Shown: piece by piece, positions 25,101-34,755 of the stretch
Layout: every line of letters starts with the position of its first letter
Position numbering within the stretch: position 1 is the first letter of the stretch
Assembly (NCBI RefSeq): GCF_963675165.1
Contig: NC_087386.1
Coordinates: forward strand, 4,408,169 to 4,472,168
Source: Halichondria panicea
Lineage: Eukaryota > Porifera > Demospongiae > Suberitida > Halichondriidae
Length of the DNA: 64,000 nt
Direction: 5' to 3'
The notes under the pieces: generated by a model
Told to the model about the DNA's origin: nothing
The model's input: the letters and a program-made list of their open reading frames with translations, nothing else
The model's database searches: none
Position numbers and translations under genes: made by a program

Positions 25101-28100
25101 AATTTCTTTTCGTTTTTGCTGACTCAGCAGTAGAACATGACTGGATCTAGGCGGATCTAGCTAGTATGGGTATTATGTGCTGATAGGGTTAGGTCCAGTA
25201 ACCATCACAGACACCAAACACAACTAGTTGTCAACAGAATCAGTGACAGAAACCGTGCATAAATATTGTCTCATGAATCAGTCGCCCTCTATAACATAGA
25301 CTCGCCATTAGGCCGCCCAACTTTTAGAGGGCAGCTGAAATAGAGACTAGAGCAGAAGTACAGTAGACGCTACTGCTGAGTCAACAAAAACGAAAAGCAA
25401 TTTGGTCATTAAAAGGTCATAATTAGTGAAAGTTCAAGTGATGTTCGACCTCCTCTGCTTCTTCTTATAGCCTCGATCCCAGGCCGAGTTTTCGCTTTTA
25501 TAACGGTTAGGCAAACGTAGCTTCTTCTAAAACATCAGGCCTCACCCAACTAAATAGAGAAGTCAATTATGACGTCATAATTAAGAGGCGTGGCTTCCGG
25601 TCAAAATTTCGGCACTGCGCAGCTGATAAGTTTTGCCCTCTCTTCCAAAAAATCCTGGCTACGCTCCTGTTAGCAATAGCTAGTATAGCTTTATGTTATC
25701 TAGCTTTTTGACACATCCACCGAGGCATCAGCACTTTCATTATACAAGAGGAGCTGAAAAGGCTGCAAGGCATTCCAAGTAAGCAAAGCATTATTTTGCA
25801 AATCCACGGTATGACTAGAAGCATATGAAACTTTTACTTGCACTTCATTGACCCTTGAGCAGCTATAGCAGTATACACAGACACAGACACACACACACAC
25901 ACACACGCACACACACACTACTGTATATACCTCGCTTGTACATGCACACCAAGGCGTAATAAACTCATTGAAGAGTAAACTAAGTAGGATAAAAGCTGAC
26001 TTTCTGGACATGAGTAATTGATTAGGAGGTCTGGCTTCCGGTTAACCCCCTAAAAATACGCGCCACAGGGAGTTCTGCACCCTTTAACTAATTAAGGATT
26101 ATTTTCGGATGCGTGGTAGAAATTTTTGTATCAATAGCTGGAGTACCTACAAAAAGAACTTTTCAATGTCACTATCCTGAGAAATATCGTAGTTCGTACG
26201 AAAATTTGTACTAACAATGCATGTTATCTTTACCAATCACATCAATTATCAGCGCATCCATGCACTTTATACATACATTTAATTTATGCAGTCCCTAAAC
26301 AAGAAAGTCCATCTCTTACAACAGCTGAAAGGCCAAATTTGTGCCAATCATCGGATTTTAATATGAAGCGAACGTATGTGTGTTTTGCTTGTGGCTGTGA
26401 TTGCTGCTGTTTACTGGATCGTGTACTAGGGAAAAAATGCCCTAATCAAAAACAGTATCCATTTCCTAAAATTGGTTTGAGTCAAGAGTTGTCTGACGAT
26501 GTGATGTGTGATTTAAACGAATTTAAAGAATCTCTACTGAACCAATCAAGAAGAATTCATGGTATGTTTCTTGAATTAATGACCCACACATTCGAAACTC
26601 TAAAGAAGAAGAAAGTGGATATTGAAAAGGTGAAGTATTATCTGAGATCACTATTTCCCCTTGATTGGCGTTTTCTGGCTATACTCTCTCAGGAAGAAGT
26701 AAATCTATCGGGTGATTTCAACTCTGTGCAAGATTTCTATAAACTTAGTTATTTTTTGCAAGAAAGATACTGTACTTGGTACAACTATGATTTGATAGCA
26801 CGGCTGCGGAAAAAATTTCTTTATCGTTGGAGGAAAGATTCGAAATTAGAGAATTATGAGAGTTCGTTTAAAGATATTGTCTATCGTAGATGTTTTCTTT
26901 ATTTAGACAACGGTGGTAAAACCCCCAAATATCAGACCGAAGTTGTTTGTAAGATTGATATTGATTATAAAGAATTATCACAGCCACTAATTGAACACTT
27001 AACGAGTGTGTTTGCCAACGCTATTGGTTTGGGTAAGTATCATTTGGTTTTCAAAAAAGTTATAGAAGGTTGTACTGAACTAGTGTTTCGAGCACCTCAA
27101 TACATCATGAAGCTAAAGAAATTATCACCGTATCAGGTGCGTAGCTTAAGAGAACATAACATTATTGCAGTCAGAATCAGTGATCGGTACCTCTTTAGAC
27201 ATGATCATGGCTTACTCAGCGCTTGTGAAAAAAACTTGGAACTTTTAGACAAGGTTAAAGTTGATGTATCTCCTTGCACACTGTGGACGGGTTTGCATAA
27301 TGGTCAACCATGCACTGTTTTAAAGTATGAGGCAAAAGAAACCAAATCAAGCTACACTGAGTACACTCACTACATTCTGGAAAACAAACACGAGCATGTA
27401 GTGAAAGCCGATTGCATACATTTGGATGACGAGCTTTCACATAATCCAATAATTGTACTTAGACAAGTACATTTGCAGACAATCAATGGTTATCTTTCTT
27501 CAACTCGTAGTGTCTTGTCTGAAATAGAACAGCTTTCATTTTTATTGGACATTGCTAAGGGCTTTGCTAGTCTACAGAAGGATACTTCTGCCTATTTCAG
27601 AGGAACTGAAAACTCAGTTTTTATACACGTTGAAGAAAGTATTGGCAACTTAATTGCACAGTTTTTCCCTGTGTATAAGCAATCATACTTTCCACGTGCT
27701 CAGGAGTACGCAGCCGCAGTATCTTCAGCAGATTTGATATGGCTTAGAAGAACAACAATTTTGTTAGATCGTGAAAGCAATGATGAAAAATCGGAGCTAC
27801 CCGAGAGTCATGTACTATACAACATTTTTAAGCACAAGTGGTTGTCAGATGATGAGCGTTTACGCCCTCGTGATGTATCACAAGTTGCTAAAGAGGTTGA
27901 ATACATTCGAGGTAAGTCAGCAATATTCAAGAATATTGTTCACATAATTATAACTATGTAATTTTCTCACCGTAGATTTGGAGAAGACAAGGCTAGAAAT
28001 GATTGATGTAGTAAGCAACTCGGAGTTTCAGGAAGTATCACATTTGAATATGATCCTTATCGGGCACACTGGAGTCGGAAAGACCTCAATTCGAAAGCAT

Positions 28101-31100
28101 CTACAAAACCTTTTATTTGCCAAGAATGAAACCAGTACTATCCTATTTGAACATGAGCTTCTATTTGTACAAACAGTTGAATTGTTGCCTGATACCAATA
28201 TCCCAGTTTTCCAACGTAATGATGCAGTATACAGTAGTGAGAAGGATAAGGTGTTTCTTACTTTGTGGGACACAGGGGGCCAGCCAATGTTTCAGGATCT
28301 TCTTCCTTGCTTCGCTAAATTCAGATCCATTTATGGCGTTGTGTTTCGTATCAGTGATTTTTCGAATGATTCTAACGCTGTTACAAGACCCACTTGTCCA
28401 CTTGAGAGCGAAAGTGAATCTCCATATACTTGCAAAGAGTACATTAAACGATGCCTTGCTTTTTTGGAGTTCTTTGCATTTGATATGAATCAAAGGTTTA
28501 TTCAACTACCTAATGAAGTAAAAAATGCATTGTTTCAAAATGCTGCTGATGATATAAGCCTTTTTCCTAAAGTCGCTTTAATTGGAACTTTTAAGGACAA
28601 GATGATGCAAGACAATGCCGTAAGGGGAAAGTACAATGATTTCAAGAAAAATTTGCTTCAAACTAATTTTGTTGAAAGGTCCCTTTGCCCAAGCTATGAT
28701 GACACTGTGTTTGAAGTAGACAACACTAAATCAGGAGATTCCTGTGAAGACCCTGGTATTAAAGATTTACGTGAGAAGATAATCACGGAAACGCAGCTCA
28801 CAAAGACAAAGATACCTTTGAAATGGATTGCATACAAACTTGACTTGGAAAATGAATCACGATTACAACGGCCCTGCACAGGCATTGTAACCCTTAGTAA
28901 AGCTAACGAAATAGCAAAGAAGCAGCAAATCAGCTCAAGTGCAGCTCTAAGTTATTTTCATGAACTAGGAATATTTCTGTGGTACCGTGAGACAGAATCT
29001 CTAAACAGTTATGTAATTGTGGAATCAAGACATCTGCTATCTATTCTAGGCACTCTTCTTAACCCAAAAACATTCATTAGTTTCCCTGGTGAATGGAAAA
29101 ACCTTCAGGAACATGGCATACTGAATAATGATGTCGGTTTTACGCTTCTTGACGAGACTATGAGCAGGACAGGGGTTGATCGTGAATGGATTTTTAGCTT
29201 TTTTAGAGAGCACCACCTAATAATGAACTTGTCAGCTGAAGGCTACTTCATTCCCTCTCTACTTCAAGTACTCCCGATTTGTTCAAATCCTTTCCACATT
29301 TGTGATGCAATTTGTTCTATGTGCACCCTCCTCCCACAAGCCAAAGATATGGAAGTAGCCCCATTATTTTTAGTGCCTAAGTGTAAGTGCATACCACCTG
29401 GCTTTTTCCCTCGACTAATGACAATGCTTGCTGGAATTCAAGACGGCGAGATAATTTGGAAGATATCAGTAAGCACGATGAGCTGCAAAAACGTGGTTTC
29501 ATTTATTGTAGGTGGTAACGCTTTCCTTGTTTTCACTGAATTCATTGATTGTATTCGAATCTACTGTACTTCTGTTTCTAGTGCAAGCATTTCCCAATTG
29601 CTGTGTAGAGGCATCTTGCGTCAAATAAGAGCCCAAATTGAGCGGCTCTTTTTGGAGAGTAGTAGCCTTCCAATCATAATTACATTCGCTTGTCCTTGCT
29701 CCAAGTCCCTTCATTTTTTACCTTCTGTGCTGGCTAACTCGCATGATAAAGTGATTTGTACTGAGCACCCAGGATATGTTTTTGAACCTTGTGAAAGTCA
29801 TCTGAAGTGGCTACAAAAGAAAATTACTTCAGATAGAGGTAAGTTTAAAATGTATACATGCAACAGAAATGTACATTCCTCATGTGCAGATGCTGAAGAA
29901 CAGCTCAAAATTGCCCTGGAAGAAGGAGGAGTGGACGTACTTGTATCAACAGTGCTGTTTGTGGGATCTAACTTTTCTGATCAGATTGTAATGGATGACA
30001 GAGAATCTGGTTCGACAAGTATTTCCAGGTTTTTCATTCTAGAAGACAACAACTTAAAATTATTACAATCTGAAGTTGTAGAAGCATTTTTAGCGAGTAA
30101 CGCAGCCGAGTTAAAGCAAAAGTTTCCGAGTGATCAAGATAGTTCATGTGATCCACCCAAGACTGAAGCCTCTGCAAATTATATATCAGAATCGAAAGAT
30201 TACTTGCCCAAGGCTGAAACGTCTGCAAATGATTTATCAGAATCGAACAATTTTTTGCCCAAGGCTGAAACGTCTGCAAAGGATTTATCAGAATTGAAAG
30301 ATTTCTTACCGCACAAACAACACAGTCCACTTAAGTCTTATGCTGTCAATGAACCACAGCAAATTGCTGGAGATGATGAACATCATATTACAAAACGCGA
30401 GGAACATAGCTCACCTGCATCTACATCTATGCATATCCCAACTGATCAGCTAACACATAATAAAAGTCGCATAGTCACATTAATGCAAGGTGCTAGTGAT
30501 GAGCTACAAAGTCTCCATTTAATGAATGCAATAGAGTGTAAGCATTCTCTTATCTTAACAATTTTACCATTGCTTACTCCGCAACTATCATCTTTCGGTA
30601 TTCTTGATGTTCAGTTCACAGCGGAGATGCTTGAAAAATTTCCAGATATTTCTGAAAAATGGATAGTAATAGCTCCATCATTGATGAAGACTTTAAAAAA
30701 TGAAATTGATCTCGTAGAAAACAGTCCACATAGGCATAAATTTGCTTTAAATTTTTCTGGTGGAGTTCTTTTTTCTAGTCATGAAGAAGTTTTAAAAGTG
30801 TTGAGGACTTTGCGTAGCATGAACAAAGAACAGATTCCCTATTCTTGGTTTTATCTCTGGAGTTTTGTTAAAAACACACTTCAACTAAACAATTCAAAAA
30901 TAATTACTCTTGATACTGTTATTCGCATTTCAGACACTTGTGGTATCGAGTCTGGTCAGCAGCTACAGGACGCTCTTGCATATCTACATAAATGTGGTCT
31001 GCTAATCTACTTTAAAGATATTCTCCCCAATGTTATTTTTGAAGATGTCTCCTTGCTCATGTCTTTAATGATTTCTTTGCTCAAAAACATTAAATATACT

Positions 31101-34100
31101 GGGCTACTTACAGATACTGACTTTCATGCTGTTCAAAATGTTTATGATAGTATTTTTACATATGATAATGTTTTAAAGCTACTCAAAGGGTTATGCTTAC
31201 TCTCTCAAATTAGCTCGCATCAGTTCTTAATGCCATGTGTTCTCACAACGTCTCTAAGCCCTCAAGATTTGAGTATCTATTGCAAAGGACCTTGTCTTGT
31301 AGTTCAACACCCAATGGCTACCAACGTTTTTGGATTTTTGATCTGCTTTGTAACGTCTCAAGAAAGCAGCGACTTCTGGCCATGGAAAATACTCACAAAT
31401 CCGAATACGGGAGATCCAGTTTGCATATTTTCAAACTGTGCACAGTTTTCTCTGCCTGGATATGATTGTATGATAACATTGTTTGCATCTAACTCATGTG
31501 TTAGGATTTATACTGAGTACAAGAATTATCAACCACCTTTGTTTCTGATCAAGACAGCTGTGATTCGTGGGATTGAAAAAGCATGCAAATGTTATCAATT
31601 GGAATCGCTGGCTTGTGATGTTGGGTTTAATTGCATTTGTGGTTCCACAGACATTGAGCATAATATGATTTGGCTTGAACAAAGTTTGATATGTTCTTTC
31701 AACTCGGAGCAGACTTTTAAGCTGTCACAATCACAGCAACGCTGGTTTGATGAAGGTATGTAAGTATACATTACACCATGCAAGTGTATTATGCCTCGGT
31801 GTGCATGCGCAAGCGAGGTATACTGTGCATGTTTGTGCATGTGTGTGTCTGTGTGTGTGTGTGTTTGTCTGTTTGTAGATTGCTCTAGGGATCAATGAAA
31901 TGCAAGTAAGAGTTTCTATAATTATAGGCTTCTAGTCATGTTTTCAATTCGTGGATTTGCAAAATAATGCTTTGTTCCACCAAGTTATGCCTATAGTTTT
32001 ATTTACTTGGAATGTGATTGCAGCGTTTTCAGAAGAGTGCGTAGCAAATCTTGTCCATGGAGTGTTGCTACTCTACTTAGTCTGCACTAGAATGCTAGCG
32101 ATTAGTATGGCTGCAAGAGTGAGAAGAGAGCTGCAAACTCCGTTGATGCAGCAGTCATTAATTTAGAATTGGACTTTTGGCATCGATCGTTTTTACAATC
32201 ACGTCGATCATTTCCCACTCTTCGAGTTTCCCTGTGCATGCAGCAAAATTAAAATGTTCATCATGATTAGTGTTTGTATAAGCTATTGCTAATAGCTATA
32301 GATCTAGTTAGCCTCTATACAGGCTCTCCTTTTTCTCTTTTTCTGTTCTTTATCACAATCGTTCAATAAGATAAAATACTGTATTAATCGTTCAATGAGA
32401 TAAAATACGGTATTAATTGGAGGAATAAAGAAAGAAATAGACGTAGAGTTAGAAAAAAGGATAGTCTGTATCGGGAAGTCGCGTGAGGGTAGAAGGGTGA
32501 AAATAAGCGTTGGCATGCTGAGCTAGAGATGTTGGGCTGCCCACGCAGAGATCTATGACTAATAAAGCAGCAAGCTGGACATGGACTTGGAACTGGAAGT
32601 TTGCAAGCACTATAGCTAGCTATACCTTAGGCTTAGCTATGATCTACTAGTCTAGATTGAATTTGCAATTGTTTGTTCAGATTCTATCAGACTATCACCT
32701 TTTCTTGTGTGTTTCTACATGCTATATAGTCTATAGTTAGATCAAGAATAGCTTATAGTCATCATTATCATATAGCAGGTACGTAGCTACTGCCACCAGA
32801 GCTGGCCACGCTGGTTCTCTGATCTGACTTGCAGCACAGCTTGGTGTTGTCTCAGTACAACTCTGAATACGTGGGAGAATACCTTACGTTACGGTTATGG
32901 GCTGCATATCGCCCACGTTCATAAAAATCCTCGCGATTTCCCAAACCAGGCCTTACTTTTTCTTAACTCTACGCCCATTTCTTTCTTTACTGCCTCACTA
33001 TGTCTTTCTTATGATTTATGGATGAACAGTGACAACAGCAAGAAAAAGTAAGGCCTGGGAACGAGGCTAAGAGATCTAGTTATTATAGCTTTATGTTATG
33101 TTAGCTTTGACACCTCCACCGAGGCATCAGCATCTGCGGTGGGTGCTTTCATTATACTGGCATTTGAATACCAACTTTGTATTACAGGTATTTCTTCAGA
33201 TGATGATTCCATAACAGTAAACAGAATTTTTAGAAAGTTCTTAGCTCGGTCTGAAGTGTGGTATGAAGTAGGAATGGAACTTGGTCTTGACACTCCAACA
33301 CTGTCACGAATATCATTGAGGTACCAGAATAACCCGGATCTTGCCTTAATGGAAGCTGTCCGACAGTGGTTCAAGAAAACTGATAACCCACAACTTCTCG
33401 ATGCATCTCTTGGACTTGAACAAGGTATGAATTGTGCATGTATATTAAGTATCTATAGTCATTATGGTATCATACTGCATGGCAAGACTCTTTGGTTTCT
33501 GTGCAAGTTCCTCGCATGACCGTACATTATATAATAATAGGAGTGTATGAAGAGGAGTATCCAACTGTAGCAGTTGTAGTGTAAACCATGTTGCGGTACA
33601 AGTATGTCATACCACGTCACTACCAGACCGCATCTTAAGTGGATGCGTAGGTGTAGTGGTTAATTAGTTAAAAATGATATCAGCACACACACGTGTGGTT
33701 TGTACCTCCAGCCCACGTTTAATTTTATTCATGGCTAACAGTTTACACAACTACAAGTGTTAGTGACGGATTTAGTCTGAGATTTAGAATAGAATGTGTG
33801 TGAGAGTCGCATACTCCTCTTCATACACTCTTGATAATAAATTAAAGACAACTTGGATGAAGTTGATTGCAGAAACTTTGTTTTTTGAGCAAGCTGTTCA
33901 GCATCAACGTAACAAGCTAAAATAATAACAAGTATCTCGTTGCATGCCAATTTGGTAAAAAAATATCAGGGACAAAACTTTGGGCGTTTCCCTGCGTGGT
34001 TCTTTCAGTGCAAGGACAACTTATTATTATGCCTCTTGTGGTCATCCCTGCAGTAGTATCACTCCTCACAGTGCCCAGCTCTCAAACGTGCACCATGCAC

Positions 34101-34551
34101 ATTAAACTTCCTGCACATGCACTCACTATGATCACAATTTATACATTGAGCCCCGTTCACTTATTCGATACTGATCGAGCTAGTGCGTAAAGCTGTTTTA
34201 TATCGTTATATTAGGCTTTCCCATGCTTGCTAAGCCTTATTGGAGTTTAGTAACCCAGCTCAACAGCAACCTTGAGAATCCAAAGTAAGTAGCAGCTTTC
34301 TTGCAGACAAGGGACAGGGGTACTGCCATTTCGGGACAGTTATCACATATATATAACGTTTTCTTCTGGACTCTTTTTTCTTTAGCCAGTCTGAGGTCTT
34401 ATTCTGTGAAAACAGTATCATTGACTCTAATGCTATATGCCGGGCATTAGATTTCTGCAATAACATTCTATCAAGATTGGCAAAATCTCTATCAGGATCA
34501 ACATTCGTCTTTGGAACCGACAATGTTTCTGATATCACTGCAGGGTCTTGA
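13119..34551 (+). CDS. 2A-like / multi-Death / pseudokinase / Roco-COR-COR protein
   Basis: Inferred exons: 13119-13446, 15738-15887, 15968-16063, 18293-18457, 19063-19386, 20166-20189, 20296-20373 joined to 21469-21699 across a transposon, 26292-27911, 27976-29838, 29890-31755, 33188-33424, 34215-34284 and 34386-34551 (stop 34549-34551). Nearly every exon is a multiple of three between phase-1 introns. Domain order: 68-residue leader, 2A-like motif, Death 1 split over two exons, acidic and Pro-rich linkers, Death 2, Death 3, unnamed region plus degenerate kinase, Roc GTPase (GHTGVGKTS; DTGGQPMF; IGTFKDK), COR-like module, linker repeats, second COR-like module, Death 4 and a short tail. It is probably a cytosolic sensor or scaffold. 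The first ATG is my choice. The last two exons are the least certain, and the gene could in fact be two genes. Confidence 0.6.
13299..13325 (+). other. 2A-like translational recoding motif (GDIETNPGP)
   Basis: In frame with the ATG at 13119, residues 61-69 read GDIETNPGP, preceded by the hydrophobic LLLIIA. This matches the known 2A consensus D-V/I-E-x-N-P-G-P, where the ribosome skips the Gly-Pro bond. It falls between a 68-residue basic leader and the first Death domain. In sea-urchin NLR genes, N-terminal 2A-like sequences have been described as also working as signal sequences. Activity here is inferred. Confidence 0.85.
13326..15887 (+). CDS. Death domain 1 (two exons) directly after the 2A motif
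   Basis: The second half of exon 1 (to 13446) and exon 15738-15887 join in phase 1. They give a full six-helix Death pattern: FGKHLGIPQ in helix 2-3, an acidic QKNTLLQYI stretch, DWEKIADAL in helix 5 and LATKLRSKY at the end. If the 2A motif works, this domain would start the downstream product with proline. Confidence 0.65.
14386..14775. mobile_element. 390-bp TIR element (CAGTGGCGGATCC ends)
   Basis: The ends are CAGTGGCGGATCCAGG and its inverted form CCTGGATCCGCCACTG, flanked on both sides by TGTAG. This is a small non-autonomous DNA transposon without a coding frame, in intron 1 of the large Roco gene. Confidence 0.85.
14995..15446. mobile_element. 452-bp TIR element (CAGAGGAGG ends) with 9-bp target duplication
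   Basis: The TIRs start CAGAGGAGGAA(C/T)GCCAGGG and run about 31 bp. The direct repeat CATTCACCT lies at 14986-14994 and 15447-15455. A related segment at 47530-47545 has a single CATTCACCT and no element, so it is an empty site. Confidence 0.9.
15968..16063 (+). CDS. Acidic linker exon with two copies of a 12-residue repeat
   Basis: This 96-bp exon of phase 1-1 encodes SSDEYLSAEEPP followed by SSDEHHSAEEPP. It is an unstructured acidic, proline-containing spacer between Death 1 and the next linker of the large gene. Confidence 0.6.
16078..16165. repeat. Short palindromic repeat
   Basis: GTAATCATTTGTGATATGTAC (16085 on) is mirrored by GTACATATCACAAATGATTAC ending at 16165, with a third partial copy between. 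It could form a long hairpin; no function is assigned. Confidence 0.6.
16333..16660 (+). pseudogene. Decayed hAT-type transposase fragment
   Basis: Reading across several frameshifts gives the series GRQNLALRDHRD, GNFRALI and ADEVTDCSNREQL. This is the order typical of hAT-related TTF/DUF4371 transposases found in many animals. Stops and shifts break it, so it is a relic inside an intron of the large Roco gene. Confidence 0.6.
16661..18292. other. Long intron stretch of the Roco gene, no gene recognised
   Basis: AT-rich intron sequence. Around 17935-18035 is a half copy of the palindromic TACCGTATAG family (AATATTGCTGAACCACGAAT, shared with 50510). The open frames here have no domain or splice support. 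Confidence 0.45.
18293..18457 (+). CDS. Pro-rich linker exon
   Basis: This 165-bp phase 1-1 exon has good splice sites (AG at 18291-18292, GGTGAC after 18457). It is rich in Pro and Ser (for example GPPGPSPSIPP) and has no recognised domain. It is a spacer between Death 1 and Death 2 of the large gene. Confidence 0.5.
19063..19386 (+). CDS. Death domain 2 exon
   Basis: This single 324-bp phase 1-1 exon encodes a complete Death-like domain, with DFSHLAKYFDRIE, MDLTPSEQGDV, CLSYWRRHNPSKATY and LLKILVSLDQG. The W-R-x-H-N-P-S-K-A-T-Y core is shared with the last Death exons at 2116-2360 and 48670-48914. This ties the three Roco/Death genes together. Confidence 0.7.
19678..20096. mobile_element. 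Small TIR element (GGCGTAGCCAGG ends)
   Basis: The left end near 19680 reads GGGCGTAGCCAGGGGGG, and the right end near 20076-20094 is the inverse CCTGGCTACGCCGC. No target duplication is clear. A longer relative with the same type of ends spans about 23293-25670. Confidence 0.6.
20296..21699 (+). CDS. Death domain 3 exon, split by a transposon
   Basis: The exon has good splice sites (CACAG before 20296, GTAAGT after 21699). With the insertion and one target repeat removed it is 309 bp, phase 1-1. It then reads as a Death-like domain (LLQLSAKIAD, LGLSDAEINAI, AALKKWKSKG, ATYGRLVEIARIL). With the element present the frame meets stops inside the element. The gene copy is broken here unless the element is spliced out or is heterozygous. 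Confidence 0.7.
20374..21459. mobile_element. 1086-bp TIR transposon with perfect 85-bp ends and 9-bp target duplication
   Basis: Left TIR 20374-20458 and right TIR 21375-21459 are exact inverses, beginning TAGCCTCGATCCCAGG. The 9-bp repeat CCAAGATTG flanks it at 20365-20373 and 21460-21468. Long TIRs and a 9-bp duplication recall Mutator-like elements, but no transposase is present, so the class is inference. The perfect ends suggest a recent insertion. Confidence 0.92.
21950..22982. repeat. Dispersed repeat, copy 1 (related to 34756-36050)
   Basis: It starts TTATGCCTCGAGGCGTAGCC, has a GTCT/GTGT tract, and runs through blocks ending near GCCAGCTTGAACACTAGTT. The second copy at 34756-36050 matches over most of its length but carries an extra block of about 450 bp. 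It lies in an intron of the large Roco gene. Confidence 0.7.
23827..24079. mobile_element. Palindromic MITE (about 253 bp)
   Basis: The ends TCAGGAGCCCATAAATA and its inverse TATTTATGGGCTCCTGA enclose a second inverted pair GGGGATCACGT / ACGTGATCCCC. It is non-coding and T/A-rich at the flanks. Confidence 0.75.
25037..25457. mobile_element. 421-bp TIR element (CAGAGGAGG ends) with 9-bp target duplication
   Basis: The TIRs begin CAGAGGAGGTCG and extend about 50 bp (including AACTTTCACTAATTATGACC). Flanks CTTCTTCTT at 25028-25036 and 25458-25466 are direct repeats. The first nine bases and the 9-bp duplication match the element at 14995-15446, so both probably used the same transposase. Confidence 0.85.
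26292..27911 (+). CDS. Exon with unnamed N-terminal region and degenerate protein kinase domain
   Basis: This open exon of 540 codons is phase 1-1. Residues from about 15 hold a Cys-rich stretch (CFACGCDCCCLL). The next 230 or so residues are an unnamed helical region that I recall from other sponge and cnidarian multidomain proteins. From about residue 325 there is a kinase fold: beta3 lysine in CTVLKY, helix E in LLDIAKGFASLQ, catalytic-loop remnant FRGTENSVFI, and a C-lobe end with KHKWLSDDERLRP. The HRD aspartate is Gly and no DFG is visible (AQFF at its place). It is therefore probably a pseudokinase that binds rather than phosphorylates. Confidence 0.65.
27976..31755 (+). CDS. Roc GTPase plus two COR-like modules
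   Basis: Roc domain: G1 GHTGVGKTS near the start and G3 DTGGQPMFQDL at about 28269; the usual NKxD is replaced by GTFKDK. A COR-like winged-helix region follows (FHELGIFLWYRE, VIVESRHLLSIL), ending in a CPC motif at about 29690. After linker repeats a second COR-like module begins near 30830 (WSFVKNTLQL, YLHKCGLLIYFKDILPNVIF). It ends in CICG and WFDE, like the end of the paralogues' COR (CPC then WLDN). The second module has no GTPase in front of it. A short phase-1 intron (29839-29889) probably divides the exon. Confidence 0.75.
29839..29889 (+). other. Candidate 51-bp intron that keeps the frame open
   Basis: GAG|GTAAGT at 29838 and TGTGCAG before 29890 are good splice sites with phase 1, the phase used throughout this gene. 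The length is 51 bp without a stop, so both spliced and retained forms encode protein. Confidence 0.6.
30160..30312 (+). repeat. Coding tandem repeat, three units
   Basis: Three near-copies of a 19-residue unit of the form P-K-A-E-T-S-A-N-D-L-S-E-S-N-N-F-L lie between the two COR-like modules. It is a probable flexible linker. Confidence 0.8.
31789..32250. repeat. Dispersed repeat (GCCTCGGTGYGCATGCGC start), intron copy
   Basis: It begins ATTATGCCTCGG, has a GT tract and is followed by a conserved block (CAGAAGAGYRCG, GTGTTGCTACTCTACTTAGT). Related copies are at 46530-47020 and, inverted, at about 25840-25960 and 41990-42262. No coding frame is shared between copies. Confidence 0.65.
33188..33424 (+). 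CDS. Death domain 4 exon
   Basis: This 237-bp phase 1-1 exon follows a clear TTACAG. It encodes helices with EVWYEVGMELGLD, PTLSRISLRY, LALMEAVRQWF and LLDASLGLEQ, a compact Death-like pattern. It is the C-terminal Death domain of the large Roco gene, as in its two paralogues. Confidence 0.65.
33539..33832. repeat. Inverted-repeat element (about 290 bp)
   Basis: GAGTGTATGAAGAGGAGTAT near 33541 is repeated inverted at 33811-33830. An inner pair GTGTAAACC / GTTTACAC is also present. It is a probable MITE in the intron after Death 4. Confidence 0.6.
34215..34551 (+). CDS. Candidate last two exons of the large Roco gene
   Basis: Exon 34215-34284 (after ATATTAG, ending before GTAAGT) and exon 34386-34551 (after TTTCTTTAG) keep phase and end in TGA at 34549. 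They encode about 78 residues without a recognised domain (YWSLVTQLNSN, CRALDFCNNILSRLAKSL). They are assigned to the gene by splice phase only. Confidence 0.4.
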
Positions 34552-34755
34552 ACGTAGTGGAACTCGCCGCCAGGAAAATGATCAATTAGTAACCGTTCAA
34601 TGCAAACAATAGCTGGAGAATTTTTTGCACAGCATCACAGCATCACCCTGGTCTGTTGGTTGGTACAAACAATCCATAACATCATCCTGAAAAGAAGTTG
34701 TGGTGGGGAAACAGCAATGCTTCGTTATCTAGCGCAGGCTGAGCATCTTCGCTCC

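Larger units (their letters stand above)
23293..25670. mobile_element. Composite, nested TIR element region
   Basis: The outer ends CAGTGGCATAGCCAGGGGG (about 23293) and the inverse AATCCTGGCTACGCTCC (about 25652-25668) resemble those at 19678-20096. Inside are an inverted pair around GGAAAGGGATTGGAAACGCAT (23550 and 25000), the palindromic element 23827-24079, the CAGAGGAGG element 25037-25457 and a solo TIR of the TAGCCTCGA family at 25471-25515. No intact transposase is seen. Confidence 0.5.

Noticed and set aside
27255-27449. Antisense open frames inside the large Roco exons
   Set aside because: Shadows of strongly supported coding exons, with no domains.
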